From an uncultured Eubacteriales bacterium (lineage in GTDB: Bacteria; Bacillota; Clostridia; Oscillospirales; Oscillospiraceae), in contig UQZR01000001.1 in the NCBI GenBank assembly GCA_900545585.1, positions 98,774-162,773 of the forward strand: DNA of 64,000 nucleotides. Reading direction: 5' to 3'. Below are positions 51,805 through 60,309 of the stretch, one piece after another. A program made the position numbers and the translations under genes. Below the pieces are notes generated by a model. That model saw only the letters and a program-made list of their open reading frames with translations. It searched no databases and was not told the DNA's origin. Numbering within the stretch: the stretch's first letter is position 1; each line of letters begins with the position of its first letter.

Positions 51805-52140
51805 ATGACATACAAGCTATCCTGCCGCCTGTTCACTGATGCAAAATGCTTCGGTCCGGGCGTAGCTCAGCTGCTGCACGCGGTGCAGCAGCTCCATTCG
51901 CTGCGCGCTGCGGCGCTGAGCATGGACATGGCCTATTCCAAAGCATGGACCATCGTCAAAAATTCGGAAAAGGCGCTGGGGTTCCCGCTTCTGACCTCCA
52001 CCACCGGCGGGAAGGGCGGCGGCGGTGCGGCGCTGACCCCCCGGTGCGTGCAGCTGCTGGACGCCTACGATTCATTCTGCAAAAGGCTCCAAAATGCGGC
52101 AGATGAATTGTTTGATGAAGAATTTTCCGATTTTCTCTGA
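51805..52140 (+). CDS. ModE-type N-terminal LysR/HTH regulator
   Basis: A 111-residue DNA-binding protein: KLSCRLFTDAKCFGPGVAQLLHAV followed by the winged-helix MDMAYSKAWTIVKNSEKALG, the ModE N-terminal domain pattern. The C-terminal molybdate-binding (MOP-type) domains are absent, so it cannot sense molybdate the classical way. Start could be 51793 (leaderless) or 51805 (GGAAAG upstream); family starts favour 51805. Divergent to yqeB, so likely controls molybdenum-hydroxylase genes. Confidence 0.8.
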   Translation: MTYKLSCRLFTDAKCFGPGVAQLLHAVQQLHSLRAAALSMDMAYSKAWTIVKNSEKALGFPLLTSTTGGKGGGGAALTPRCVQLLDAYDSFCKRLQNAADELFDEEFSDFL

Positions 52141-52150
52141 AAAGCGTGTA

Positions 52151-52199
52151 AACGCAGGCGCTCCGGCCACGTGATCCGGCGGAGCGCCTGCGTTCTCTT
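52151..52199. terminator. terminator after modE
   Basis: AACGCAGGCGCTCCG/CGGAGCGCCTGCGTT followed by CTCTTTATT; also lies after the DUF4097 gene on the other strand. Confidence 0.8.
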
Positions 52200-53041
52200 T
52201 ATTGCATGAGGAAGATGTCTGCGTTTCCGCTGACGGTCTCCAGCTTCCAGACCGCCGGCGCGTCGGGACTGTTGGTCACATCGCTGCGCAGCTGACCGCT
52301 GACGGTGCGGAAATCGATGGCCACCGCCTCCGGCTGCTGGGCCAGTGTCAGTGCGATGTCACCGCTGCCGCTCTTCACATCCAGCTCCTTTGGCTGGGTT
52401 TCCAGCGTCAGTCCAATGCTGCCGCTGACGCTGTCCGCCTCCAGTTTATCGGTGCGGACGCTGCCGGTGATGGCGCCGCTGGTGGTCTCCAGAGAGATCT
52501 CCCCGGCGTTGGCGGCGTGGACGCTGACCGTGCCGCTGACGCTGGACACGTCCAGCTCCGTCAGGGTCAGGGTATCCTCCTCTGTCAGGTCCACGGATAC
52601 GTCGGCACTGACCGCGTCGATGTTCAGTTCATGCAGCACCGTGCTGCGTGGCAGCCTGACCGTCAGTTGTTTTTTCTGCGAGGCGCTGACCGTCAGCGGC
52701 TGGGAGCGGATGTCCAGCGTGTTGTCGTCCTCGTCCACCCGCCACTCCATCTTCAGCGCCACATCCCCGCCGTCCATCATCGTCTCCGACAGCTGGATGC
52801 CCTCGCCGTCGTACAGCTCCACGTTTACCGCGCCGCTGACCCATTCGATGTCGATGGAGCGGAAGCCCTTGATCTGTACCACCTCGCCGGCTCCGGTGTT
52901 GTAGCCCGCGTCCGGCTCCGCCGGAACGGTCGGGTCCGTCGGAGCCGCATCGCCGCCGTTCTGCGGCTGCGCCGTCCGGGTACAGGCCGTCAGGGCCAGC
53001 GCCATGACCAGCGCCAGCAGGCACGCCATTCCTTTTTTCAT
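52199..53041 (-). CDS. DUF4097-type lipoprotein
   Basis: A 280-residue surface lipoprotein. Signal peptide with lipobox LALTAC (Cys at 20) and a Pro/Asp-rich linker. The mature part is a beta-solenoid of repeating short strands such as DVSSVSGTVSVH, TTSGAITGSV, DSVSGSIGL, KSGSGDIAL, TVSGQLRSD and TVSGNADI, typical of DUF4097 (putative adhesin). Function unknown. GGGG(T)T spacing upstream of the ATG is modest. Confidence 0.85.
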   Translation of the reverse strand: MKKGMACLLALVMALALTACTRTAQPQNGGDAAPTDPTVPAEPDAGYNTGAGEVVQIKGFRSIDIEWVSGAVNVELYDGEGIQLSETMMDGGDVALKMEWRVDEDDNTLDIRSQPLTVSASQKKQLTVRLPRSTVLHELNIDAVSADVSVDLTEEDTLTLTELDVSSVSGTVSVHAANAGEISLETTSGAITGSVRTDKLEADSVSGSIGLTLETQPKELDVKSGSGDIALTLAQQPEAVAIDFRTVSGQLRSDVTNSPDAPAVWKLETVSGNADIFLMQ

Positions 53042-53051
53042 GGGGGTTCCC

Positions 53052-53585
53052 TCACTTTCTCAGTTTGTCCCAGATCGTGACCTGCCCCGTCTCTCGGGTC
53101 CGGTCCATGTCGATGACCCGCTGGTTCCGGCTGCCCCGGAACTGGAGAGAGATGTCCTTCAGCTCCTTGACGAACCGCCCGTCTACCAGTACGTTGATGC
53201 AGGCCAGCATCCCGTCTGTGGCCTCGCACCGGGGGTAGCTGCCGTCACGCAGCAGCTCGTCCTCCAGACGGAAGCCGGTGAAGCACCAGATGGTCTTATG
53301 GGGGTACTTCTCCCGTATCTCCCGCAGCAGGGGCAGCAGCTCCCGCTGGTTCTTCGGCTCGAAGGGTTCGCCGCCCAGCACGGTCAGGCCGTTGATAAAG
53401 GACTTGTCCAGCTCGGCGAAGATCTCCGCCTTCGTCTCATTGGTAAAGGGCTTGCCATAGTTGAAGTCCCACGTCTGGGGCTGGAAGCAGTCCGGACAGT
53501 GGTTGGTGCAGCCGGAGACGAACAGCGTCACCCGCACGCCGATCCCGTTGGCGATATCACATTTTTTCAGCTCTCCGTAGTGCAT
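53052..53585 (-). CDS. nrdG: anaerobic ribonucleotide reductase activating protein
   Basis: A 177-residue radical-SAM activase that puts the glycyl radical on NrdD. The cluster motif SGCTNHCPDC (CxxxCxxC) is near residues 28-37, with GGEPF as the SAM-binding segment. Length fits NrdG. It is separated from nrdD by a strong terminator but follows it directly. Confidence 0.95.
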   Translation of the reverse strand: MHYGELKKCDIANGIGVRVTLFVSGCTNHCPDCFQPQTWDFNYGKPFTNETKAEIFAELDKSFINGLTVLGGEPFEPKNQRELLPLLREIREKYPHKTIWCFTGFRLEDELLRDGSYPRCEATDGMLACINVLVDGRFVKELKDISLQFRGSRNQRVIDMDRTRETGQVTIWDKLRK

Positions 53586-53642
53586 AGCAGCCTCCTATGG
53601 CAGGATCATACCAGAAGCCTGCCGATAAATCATGAACAGAGT

Positions 53643-53674
53643 GAAAAAGGCGGGCGTCTGCCCGCCTTTTTTTG
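53643..53674 (-). terminator. terminator between nrdD and nrdG
   Basis: GGCGGGC/GCCCGCC with a TCTG-type loop and T-runs on both strands. It should limit nrdG transcription relative to nrdD. Confidence 0.88.
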
Positions 53675-53682
53675 CGTTGTCT

Positions 53683-55857
53683 TTACAGATGCAGCACGCG
53701 GTCCTTGATCTCCTGCGTGCGGCCCTGGTTCCAGAACTGGGTGCCGATATAGCCGCAGGTGCGGCGGGCCACGTTCATCTTATCCTGATCGGTGTTGCCG
53801 CACTGGGGGCACTTCCAGATCAGCTTGCCGTCCTGCTCCACGATCTCGATCTCACCGTCCCAGCCACAGACCTGACAGTAGTCGCTCTTGGTGTTCAGCT
53901 CGGCATAGATGATGTGGTCGTAGATGAACTTCATGACCTCCAGCACCGCGTCCAGATTGTTCTGCATGTCCGGCACCTCCACATAGCTGATGGCGCCGCC
54001 GGGGGACAGATGCTGGAACTGTGCCTCGAACTCCAGCTTTTTGAACGCGTCGATCGGCTCCGTCACATGGACGTGGTAGCTGTTGGTGACGTAGCCCTTG
54101 TCGGTGATGCCCTCCACCACGCCGAACCGCTTTTGCAGGCACTTGGCGAACTTGTAGGTGGTGGACTCCAGCGGCGTGCCGTACAGGGAGAAGTCGATGT
54201 TGTGCTGGGCCTTCCACTTCTTACAGGCGGCGTTCAGCGCGTTCATGATCTCCAGGGCGAAGGGAGTGGCGCTGGGATCGGTGTGGGACTTGCCGGTCAT
54301 GTACTTCACGCACTCGTAAAGGCCGGCGTAGCCCAGAGAGATGGTGGAGTAGCCGCCGTAGAGCAGCTTGTCGATGGGCTCGCCCTTCTTCAGGCGGGCG
54401 CAGGCGCCGTACTGCCACAGGATGGGGGCGGCATCGGACAGGGTGCCCTTCAGCCGCTCGTGGCGGCACAGGAGGGCGCGGTGGCACAGCTCCATACGCT
54501 CGTCGAAGATGCGCCAGAACTTCTCGATATTGCCGCCGGAGCTGAGAGCAATGTCCGGCAGGTTCACCGTCACCACGCCCTGATTAAACCGGCCGTAGTA
54601 CTTGGGCTTGCCATTCTCGTCCACATAGGGGGTCAGGAAGCTGCGGCAGCCCATGCAGGGATAGCAGTGGCCCTCCCCGTTCTTGTCCACCTTCAGCTCC
54701 AGCATCTTCTTCTCGCTGATATAGTCGGGCACCATGCGCTTGGCGGTACACTTGGCCGCCAGCTGCGTCAGATACCAGTACTTGCTGTCCTCGTGGATGT
54801 TGTCCTCCTCCAGCACGTAGATGAGCTTGGGGAACGCAGGCGTGACCCACACGCCCTTCTCGTTCTTCACGCCCTGATACCGCTGAAGCAGCATCTCCTC
54901 GATGATGACCGCCAGATCCGCCCGTTCCTGTTCGCTGCGGGCCTCGCCCAGATACATGAACACCGTGATGAACGGAGCCTGTCCATTGGTGGTCAGCAGT
55001 GTCACCACCTGATACTGGATGGTCTGGACGCCGCGGCGGATCTCCTCCCGCAGGCGCTTCTCGGCGATGGCGTTGATCTTATCCTCCGTCACGGAGACGC
55101 CCACGGTGTCGAACTCGTCCCGCACGCTGGCGCGGATCTTCTCGCGGCTCACCTGAACGAAGGGGGCCAGGTGGGTCAGTGAGATAGACTGGCCGCCGTA
55201 CTGGTTGCTGGCCACCTGGGCCACGATCTGGGTGGCGATGTTGCAGGCGGTGGCGAAGCTGTGGGGCTTTTCGATGAGCGTACCGGTGATGACAGTGCCG
55301 TTTTGCAGCATGTCCTCCAGATTCACCAGGTCGCAGTTGTGCATGTGCTGGGCGTAATAGTCGGTGTCGTGGAAGTGGATGATGCCCTCGTTGTGGGCGT
55401 CCACGATGTCCTTGGGCAGCAGGATGCGGTTGGTGATGTCGCGGCTGACCTCACCGGCCATATAGTCGCGCTGGGTGGAGTTCACCACAGGGTTCTTGTT
55501 GGAGTTCTCCTGCTTGGCCTCCTCGTTGTTGCACTCGATGAGGCTGAGGATCTTGTCATCGGTGGTGTTGGACTTGCGCACCAGGGAGCGGGTGTAGCGG
55601 TAGGTGATGTAGTGCTTGGCCACCTCGAACGCGCCGTGGGCCATGATGTGGTGCTCCACCATATCCTGGATCTCCTCCACCGTGGGGGCGCGGTTCATCT
55701 TCTGGCACTGCAGCTCCACGGACTCGGCGATTCGCTGGATCTGTACCGGCGTCATGCGGTCCGCCTCCGCCACGGCCTCGTTGGCCTTGGTGATGGCGAT
55801 AATGATCTTGGTAATATCGAAACCGACTTCAGCGCCGTTTCTCTTGATGATCCTCAT
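53683..55857 (-). CDS. nrdD: anaerobic ribonucleoside-triphosphate reductase
   Basis: A 724-residue class III reductase making dNTPs without oxygen. An N-terminal ATP-cone (about residues 3-90: RNGAEVGFDITKI...) gives allosteric control. The C-terminus has a four-Cys zinc site (CQVCGWDG ... CPQCGNTD) and the glycyl-radical motif RRTCGYIGTQFWNQGR, radical Gly near 703. All are intact. The promoter carries NrdR-type boxes. Confidence 0.96.
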   Translation of the reverse strand: MRIIKRNGAEVGFDITKIIIAITKANEAVAEADRMTPVQIQRIAESVELQCQKMNRAPTVEEIQDMVEHHIMAHGAFEVAKHYITYRYTRSLVRKSNTTDDKILSLIECNNEEAKQENSNKNPVVNSTQRDYMAGEVSRDITNRILLPKDIVDAHNEGIIHFHDTDYYAQHMHNCDLVNLEDMLQNGTVITGTLIEKPHSFATACNIATQIVAQVASNQYGGQSISLTHLAPFVQVSREKIRASVRDEFDTVGVSVTEDKINAIAEKRLREEIRRGVQTIQYQVVTLLTTNGQAPFITVFMYLGEARSEQERADLAVIIEEMLLQRYQGVKNEKGVWVTPAFPKLIYVLEEDNIHEDSKYWYLTQLAAKCTAKRMVPDYISEKKMLELKVDKNGEGHCYPCMGCRSFLTPYVDENGKPKYYGRFNQGVVTVNLPDIALSSGGNIEKFWRIFDERMELCHRALLCRHERLKGTLSDAAPILWQYGACARLKKGEPIDKLLYGGYSTISLGYAGLYECVKYMTGKSHTDPSATPFALEIMNALNAACKKWKAQHNIDFSLYGTPLESTTYKFAKCLQKRFGVVEGITDKGYVTNSYHVHVTEPIDAFKKLEFEAQFQHLSPGGAISYVEVPDMQNNLDAVLEVMKFIYDHIIYAELNTKSDYCQVCGWDGEIEIVEQDGKLIWKCPQCGNTDQDKMNVARRTCGYIGTQFWNQGRTQEIKDRVLHL

Positions 55858-55923
55858 GGGGCATCCTCCTTCGCAGTCTATCTCTCTCCCCGTATACGGG
55901 GCTTATCCAAATACATCGCCCCT

Positions 55924-55975
55924 ATCATACACTACATCTTGTGGCTTTGCAAGTGCCTGTACCGAAATATAGAGA
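55924..55975 (-). promoter_or_regulatory. nrdD promoter with NrdR-type boxes
   Basis: Minus strand TTGCAA (plus 55947-55952), 17 bp, TATGAT (55924-55929). The spacer holds ACACTACATCTTGTGG (plus 55929-55944), 14 of 16 to the NrdR consensus. A weaker second box, plus TACCGAAATATAGAGA (55960-55975), has its centre 31 bp away, the spacing NrdR needs. NrdR itself is not in this window. Confidence 0.75.
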
Positions 55976-56233
55976 GGACTCCCGCCAAAAAGCGGCGGAT
56001 ATTTTTGTGGATTCTGCCAAAATTATTTTCCAGAACACACAAGATATGGTAGCATTGCAGGGGATGTCTGCCACTAAATATAGGCGGCAGCGGTGGGAAG
56101 GCGGCGGTTTCCGGCTCCATGGCGGGTCTCTCCCCCGCCGGGGCGAAATCCGTCGTTGCGCGGAGAGGCTTGGTGTGGTATACTAATTGAGTTATAGTAT
56201 ACGCGGGCGGCGCCCGCGAAAGGAGAAAACACC
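55976..56233 (+). promoter_or_regulatory. intergenic region with promoter TTGCGC-17-TATACT
   Basis: TTGCGC at 56156-56161 and TATACT at 56179-56184 serve the small membrane protein at 56234. The rest of the interval has no convincing coding sequence. Confidence 0.6.
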
Positions 56234-56554
56234 ATGCGACCAGATATCCGATCCCTGCTCCACGGCATCTTCAATCTCATCCTGCCGTTTTTCGCCTATG
56301 ATCTGGCCGGTCTGCTGGTGTTCTCCCTGACGGCGGGCAACTACACACCCTGGGCGTCCTTCTGGCCCATGGCGGTGCTGATCCATCTGCCTTTCCTGTC
56401 CGACGTCATCGGCGTGGTGGTGGGGGCGGTGCGCTACAAAAGGAGCAAGCGTGTCTGCGCCATGCTGGGCACCATCTTCTCCATCGGCGGCGCGGTGCTG
56501 TACTACATGCTGCGCTACCAGTGGGGCTTTACCCTGTTTGGTATGCTGGTCTAA
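56234..56554 (+). CDS. hypothetical membrane protein
   Basis: A 106-residue protein with three predicted helices (IFNLILPFFAYDLAGLLVF, PMAVLIHLPFLSDVIGVVVG, MLGTIFSIGGAVLYYML). AAAGGAG precedes the ATG. No family recognised. It lies 24 nt before rimM and probably shares its transcript. Confidence 0.75.
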   Translation: MRPDIRSLLHGIFNLILPFFAYDLAGLLVFSLTAGNYTPWASFWPMAVLIHLPFLSDVIGVVVGAVRYKRSKRVCAMLGTIFSIGGAVLYYMLRYQWGFTLFGMLV

Positions 56555-56578
56555 TATTTTCGATAAGGAGGGCGCGGT

Positions 56579-57088
56579 ATGCGGCCTGAATTCATTACAG
56601 TGGGCACCGTTGTCAATGCCCACGGCGTCCGCGGTGAGGTCAAGGTGAATCCCCACGGCTTCGATCCTGCGTTTATCGCCTCGTTCCACACGCTGTATCT
56701 CAACGGGCAGGCGGTGGCCGTCAAGGCCGTCCGGGTCCACAAGTCCACGGTACTGCTGACGCTGCCCGGGGTGGAGGATATGGACAGTGCGCTGGCTCTG
56801 AAGGGCTGCACCGTGGCCATCCGGCGCACCGACGCGCACCTGCCCAAGGGGCAGTTCTTCGATGAGGAGCTGGAGGGCTGCGCCGTGGTGGACGACGCCA
56901 CCGGTCAGGAGATCGGACGGCTGGACAAGGTGCTGTCCTACCCCGCCCACAAGGTGTATCAGGTGCGGGGCGGCGCACATGAGTACCTGATCCCCGCAGT
57001 GCCGGACGTGTTCATCGTCTCCGCCGATCCCGATGCGGAGGTCATCCGCGTCCGCATGATGAAAGGACTGGCCACCGATGAGGATTGA
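56579..57088 (+). CDS. rimM: ribosome maturation factor RimM
   Basis: A 169-residue 16S rRNA processing factor. N-terminal ITVGTVVNAHGVRGEVKV and the C-terminal PRC-barrel (DDATGQEIGRLDKVLSYPAHKVYQV, then LIPAVPDVFIVSADPD) are typical. GGAGG precedes the ATG at 56579. Its end overlaps trmD by 11 nt. The usual upstream partners (ffh, rpsP) are not here. Confidence 0.95.
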   Translation: MRPEFITVGTVVNAHGVRGEVKVNPHGFDPAFIASFHTLYLNGQAVAVKAVRVHKSTVLLTLPGVEDMDSALALKGCTVAIRRTDAHLPKGQFFDEELEGCAVVDDATGQEIGRLDKVLSYPAHKVYQVRGGAHEYLIPAVPDVFIVSADPDAEVIRVRMMKGLATDED

Positions 57089-57878
57089 CATTATGACCCT
57101 GTTCCCCGACGCGGTGGACGCCATGATGAATGCCTCCATCATCGGACGGGCGCAGGAGCGGGGCTTCGTCACCATCCGCACCCACCAGATACGGGAGTTC
57201 ACCACCAACAGGCAGATGCAGGTGGACGACTACCCCTACGGCGGCGGGCGGGGCGCGGTGATGCAGGCAGATCCGCTGTACCGCTGCTGGCAGCATATCT
57301 GCGATAAGGCAGGCGGCCGGGTACACACCATCTATATGTCCCCCTGCGGGCGGGTGCTGACCCAGCAGGTAGCCCGCGAGCTGAAGGAGCGGTACGACCA
57401 TCTCATTTTGGTGTGCGGCCACTATGAGGGTGTGGACCAGCGGTTTCTGGACGAGTGCGTGGACGAGGAGATCTCCATGGGCGACTTCGTGGTGACCGGC
57501 GGCGAGATACCCGCCATGGCGCTGGCGGACTGCCTGTGCCGTATGGTGCCGGGCGTGCTGCCGGAGGAGAGCTGCTACACCGACGAGAGCCACTGGAATG
57601 GCCTGCTGGAGTATCCCCAGTACTCCCGTCCCGAGGAGTGGCACGGCCGCAAGGTGCCGGAGGTACTGCTCAGCGGTCACCACGGCAACGTGGCGGACTG
57701 GCGCACGCGAGAGAGCTACAAGCGCACCATGGCGCGGCGTCCCGATCTGTGGGAGAAGTTCGATCTGACGCAGGTACACAGCCGTCACGACAAGAAGGTG
57801 CTGGCCCAGGCGCTGGCGGAGTACGAGGCGGCGCAGCAGCCGCCGGAGGATGCCGGCGAGACGGAGAGCGCCGAATAA
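57078..57878 (+). CDS. trmD: tRNA (guanine-N1)-methyltransferase
   Basis: A 266-residue SPOUT methyltransferase making m1G37 in tRNA. MRIDIMTLFPDAVDA at the start, GGGRGAVMQADPLYRC, the trefoil-knot LVCGHYEGVDQRF and the TGGEIPAMALAD SAM loop are all present. It overlaps rimM and ends at a terminator; the usual rplS downstream is missing. Confidence 0.96.
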   Translation: MRIDIMTLFPDAVDAMMNASIIGRAQERGFVTIRTHQIREFTTNRQMQVDDYPYGGGRGAVMQADPLYRCWQHICDKAGGRVHTIYMSPCGRVLTQQVARELKERYDHLILVCGHYEGVDQRFLDECVDEEISMGDFVVTGGEIPAMALADCLCRMVPGVLPEESCYTDESHWNGLLEYPQYSRPEEWHGRKVPEVLLSGHHGNVADWRTRESYKRTMARRPDLWEKFDLTQVHSRHDKKVLAQALAEYEAAQQPPEDAGETESAE

Positions 57879-57885
57879 AGCGTAT

Positions 57886-57921
57886 AAAAAAGTTCCTGGC
57901 CTGCGGCCAGGAACTTTTTTA
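57886..57921. terminator. bidirectional terminator
   Basis: AAAAAGTTCCTGGCC/GGCCAGGAACTTTTT with a TGC loop; serves trmD and pduL. Confidence 0.92.
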
Positions 57922-57933
57922 TGCAGTTTTCGC

Positions 57934-58497
57934 TTACCGGAAGATCTCGCCGCTGGTGGGGTTGCCCGCCGCCTGCGCCTCATCGGTGTCGATGTGCATG
58001 GTGGTAGCACCGCCCACGTTGACGCGGACCACCACATCGTCGAAGATCAGCTTACGGCCCTCGCCGCCGCAGGCGACGCGGATGATCTCCTTGTCCTTGA
58101 CACCCATCTTCTCGGCGTCCTCCTGCGTGACGTGCAGGTGGCGCTTGGCCACGATGACGCCCTCGGACAGCTCCACCTCACCGGCGGGACCCACCAGCTT
58201 ACATGCACCGGAGCCCTTGACGTCGCCGCTCTCGCGGACGGGGGCCGCGATGCCCAGGGTGCGGGCATCAGTGGCGGAGACCTCCACCTGGTCGGCCTTG
58301 CGGACGGGGCCCAGGATGGACACGTTGGCCATCTCCTTCTTGGGGCCAACGATGGTCAGACGCTCATTACATGCGTACTGGCCGGGATAGGACAGGGGCT
58401 TGCGGATGGTCAGCTCATAGCCCTTGCCGAACAGCTTCTCCACCGTCTCCTGAGTCAGATGGATGTGACGGGCGGACGTTTCGATCATGAAACTCAT
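57934..58497 (-). CDS. pduL: phosphate propanoyltransferase, PduL-type
   Basis: A 187-residue zinc phosphotransacylase unrelated to Pta. Two similar beta-barrel halves each begin with a His motif: SARHIHLTQ and AKRHLHVTQEDA, giving the metal ligands. No microcompartment targeting peptide or shell genes are near, so it probably serves as the main acyl-CoA to acyl-phosphate step, for example after the VOR complex. AAGGAGTG precedes the ATG at 58497. Confidence 0.92.
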   Translation of the reverse strand: MSFMIETSARHIHLTQETVEKLFGKGYELTIRKPLSYPGQYACNERLTIVGPKKEMANVSILGPVRKADQVEVSATDARTLGIAAPVRESGDVKGSGACKLVGPAGEVELSEGVIVAKRHLHVTQEDAEKMGVKDKEIIRVACGGEGRKLIFDDVVVRVNVGGATTMHIDTDEAQAAGNPTSGEIFR

Positions 58498-58568
58498 AGT
58501 AAACACTCCTTCTTTTTTTGCCAAAAATGTGGAATATTTTCATTCCCTGTGAGGGAATTCTTCCCTTA

Positions 58569-59102
58569 TTACCGGATCTCTTCTTTTTCCGAGACGCGGC
58601 GCAGCTCCGTGACGTTTCCGATGTAGAAATACGCCTTGCCGGCGGGCACGATCTCGCCGGTGACGGACACGAACTCGCCTGAGCGCAGGGTTTTCGCCTC
58701 CGCCATAGCCTCATCGTTGCCGTCGAAGTGGATCAGCAGGCCAAAGCCGGTGTCGCCGTGGCCGTCCAGATCCAGGTGCCACCAGGGAAAGCGCAGCGTC
58801 ACCTTGCGGCCGGCGTACTTGCTCTGCTGGCCGTGGGTGTACTCCGAGCGCACCTGGTCGAAGGAGATGGGCACGATCTCCCCGTCCGGCATGTGGAAGT
58901 GCAGCCCGCCGTACAGGCGGCTCAGCCGTTTCTCCCGATTGCTCTTGCGGCTGACCATCAGCATCCCCATCAGGACCAGAAGTGCCACACCGTACAGTCC
59001 CTGACCCTTCACCAGGCACCAGGCACACGCCAGAATACCCGAGACAAGGATCACGCGGTTGATGACATCCTGCCCCAGCCAGACCTCTTTCAGTTTTCTC
59101 AT
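58569..59102 (-). CDS. hypothetical membrane protein
   Basis: A 177-residue protein with two N-terminal helices (VINRVILVSGILACAWCLV; LYGVALLVLMGMLMVS) and a beta-rich C-terminal domain (RKVTLRFPWWHLDL ... GLLIHFDGNDEAMAEAKT ... FVSVTGEIV). No family recognised. Divergent to the LysR gene. Confidence 0.75.
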   Translation of the reverse strand: MRKLKEVWLGQDVINRVILVSGILACAWCLVKGQGLYGVALLVLMGMLMVSRKSNREKRLSRLYGGLHFHMPDGEIVPISFDQVRSEYTHGQQSKYAGRKVTLRFPWWHLDLDGHGDTGFGLLIHFDGNDEAMAEAKTLRSGEFVSVTGEIVPAGKAYFYIGNVTELRRVSEKEEIR

Positions 59103-59197
59103 GTGTATTCTCCTTTTCTGTCTCCAATTTTTTTATTTTAGCACATCGCTGTCGCTTATGCAAGCGGTAAACCGCCGCAGGATATGCAATTTCCCTC

Positions 59198-59225
59198 TTG
59201 TATTCTTCCTGATTCTTGGTATAAT
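59198..59225 (+). promoter_or_regulatory. LysR gene promoter
   Basis: TTGTAT (59198-59203), 16 bp, TATAAT (59220-59225) with TGG before the -10. Confidence 0.75.
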
Positions 59226-59279
59226 CGTAGGAGATATCATATTGCCGTGTATCATCATCTTCTTATAGGAGGCAACGAT

Positions 59280-60176
59280 ATGTCCGTAAAGCTTGAATTA
59301 TATCGGGTCTTTAAGGAAGTGGCCGAGGTGGGCAACATCACTGCCGCCGCCCAGGCGCTGTATATCTCCCAATCCGCAGTGAGCCAGTCCATCAAGCAGC
59401 TGGAGAACGACTTGCAGACCCGCCTGTTCTCCCGCAACTCCCGCGGCGTCACGCTGACGGCAGAGGGCAAGATGCTCTATGAGTACGTCCGCAGCGCCAT
59501 GGGTCTGCTGGAGACCGGTGAGGAGAAGCTGTCCCAGACCCGCGAGCTTCAGATGGGCCAGCTGGTCATCGGCGCCAGCGACACCGTCACCAGCCAGTTC
59601 CTGCTGCCCTATCTGGACGGCTTCCACCGGAAACATCCCGCCATTCATATTCAGATCATCTCCGGGCGCAGCCACAAGGTGCTGGGGCTGCTGCGCTCCG
59701 GTAAGGTGGACATCGCCTTCGCCAGCACCCCCACGGACATGACCTCTCTGGAGACATACCCCTGCTTCCCTACCCACTCCATCTTCGTGGCGGGGGCCGG
59801 GTATCCCTGCGACTTTGAGCATGTGTATTCTCTGGAGGAGATCTCCGCCTTCCCCCTGATCCTTCTGGAGAGGAAGGCCTCCAGCCGCCTGTATCTGGAG
59901 CGATTCTTCCTGCAGAACGGCCTGAAGCTGACCCCCGAGATCGAGCTGGGCGCCCGCAGCCTGCTGGTGGATCTGGCCGCCATCGGCTTCGGCGTGGCCG
60001 GCGTCACCGAGGAGTTCGTCACCCGAGATCTGGAAAACGGACGGCTGCGGCAGCTCAAGACATCGTTCCACATCCCGCCCCGCTCCGTGGACATGTGCAT
60101 GCTGCGGGACGTACCCCAGACCGCCGCGGCGGAGCGTTTTGCCGCCTTTGTCAAGCAGAGCTTATCCAAACGATAA
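59280..60176 (+). CDS. LysR-family transcriptional regulator
   Basis: A 298-residue regulator. N-terminal HTH (FKEVAEVGNITAAAQALYISQSAVSQSIKQLE, positions about 10-41) and a substrate-binding effector domain. It resembles the CysB/CynR size class. AGGAGG precedes the ATG at 59280. Gene order (LysR next to divergent unknown, upstream of xpt) gives no firm target. Confidence 0.9.
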   Translation: MSVKLELYRVFKEVAEVGNITAAAQALYISQSAVSQSIKQLENDLQTRLFSRNSRGVTLTAEGKMLYEYVRSAMGLLETGEEKLSQTRELQMGQLVIGASDTVTSQFLLPYLDGFHRKHPAIHIQIISGRSHKVLGLLRSGKVDIAFASTPTDMTSLETYPCFPTHSIFVAGAGYPCDFEHVYSLEEISAFPLILLERKASSRLYLERFFLQNGLKLTPEIELGARSLLVDLAAIGFGVAGVTEEFVTRDLENGRLRQLKTSFHIPPRSVDMCMLRDVPQTAAAERFAAFVKQSLSKR

Positions 60177-60252
60177 GTACACCTGTTTTCACCGGTAAAA
60201 CCCACAAAAAACCGTAGAAAGCGCTGGAATATTCTTCAATTTTTCCTGTTGC

Positions 60253-60280
60253 TTTTCCCCGGAAAATCGGGCAGTATAGA
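60253..60280 (+). promoter_or_regulatory. palindrome and possible -10 for xpt-guaA
   Basis: TTTTCCCCGGAAAA (60253-60266, 14-bp dyad) sits over the -35 position of TATAGA (60275-60280). No purine-riboswitch sequence is visible in 60177-60309. Confidence 0.4.
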
Positions 60281-60309
60281 ACTAAAACTTTTGAGAGGAA
60301 GTGTCGACG

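Noticed and set aside
55976..56186. Short plus-strand frame upstream of the 106-aa membrane protein
   Set aside because: No Shine-Dalgarno, overlaps NrdR boxes and promoter, composition not protein-like.
60177..60309. Purine riboswitch before xpt
   Set aside because: Xpt operons often have one, but the conserved junction and loop sequences are absent.
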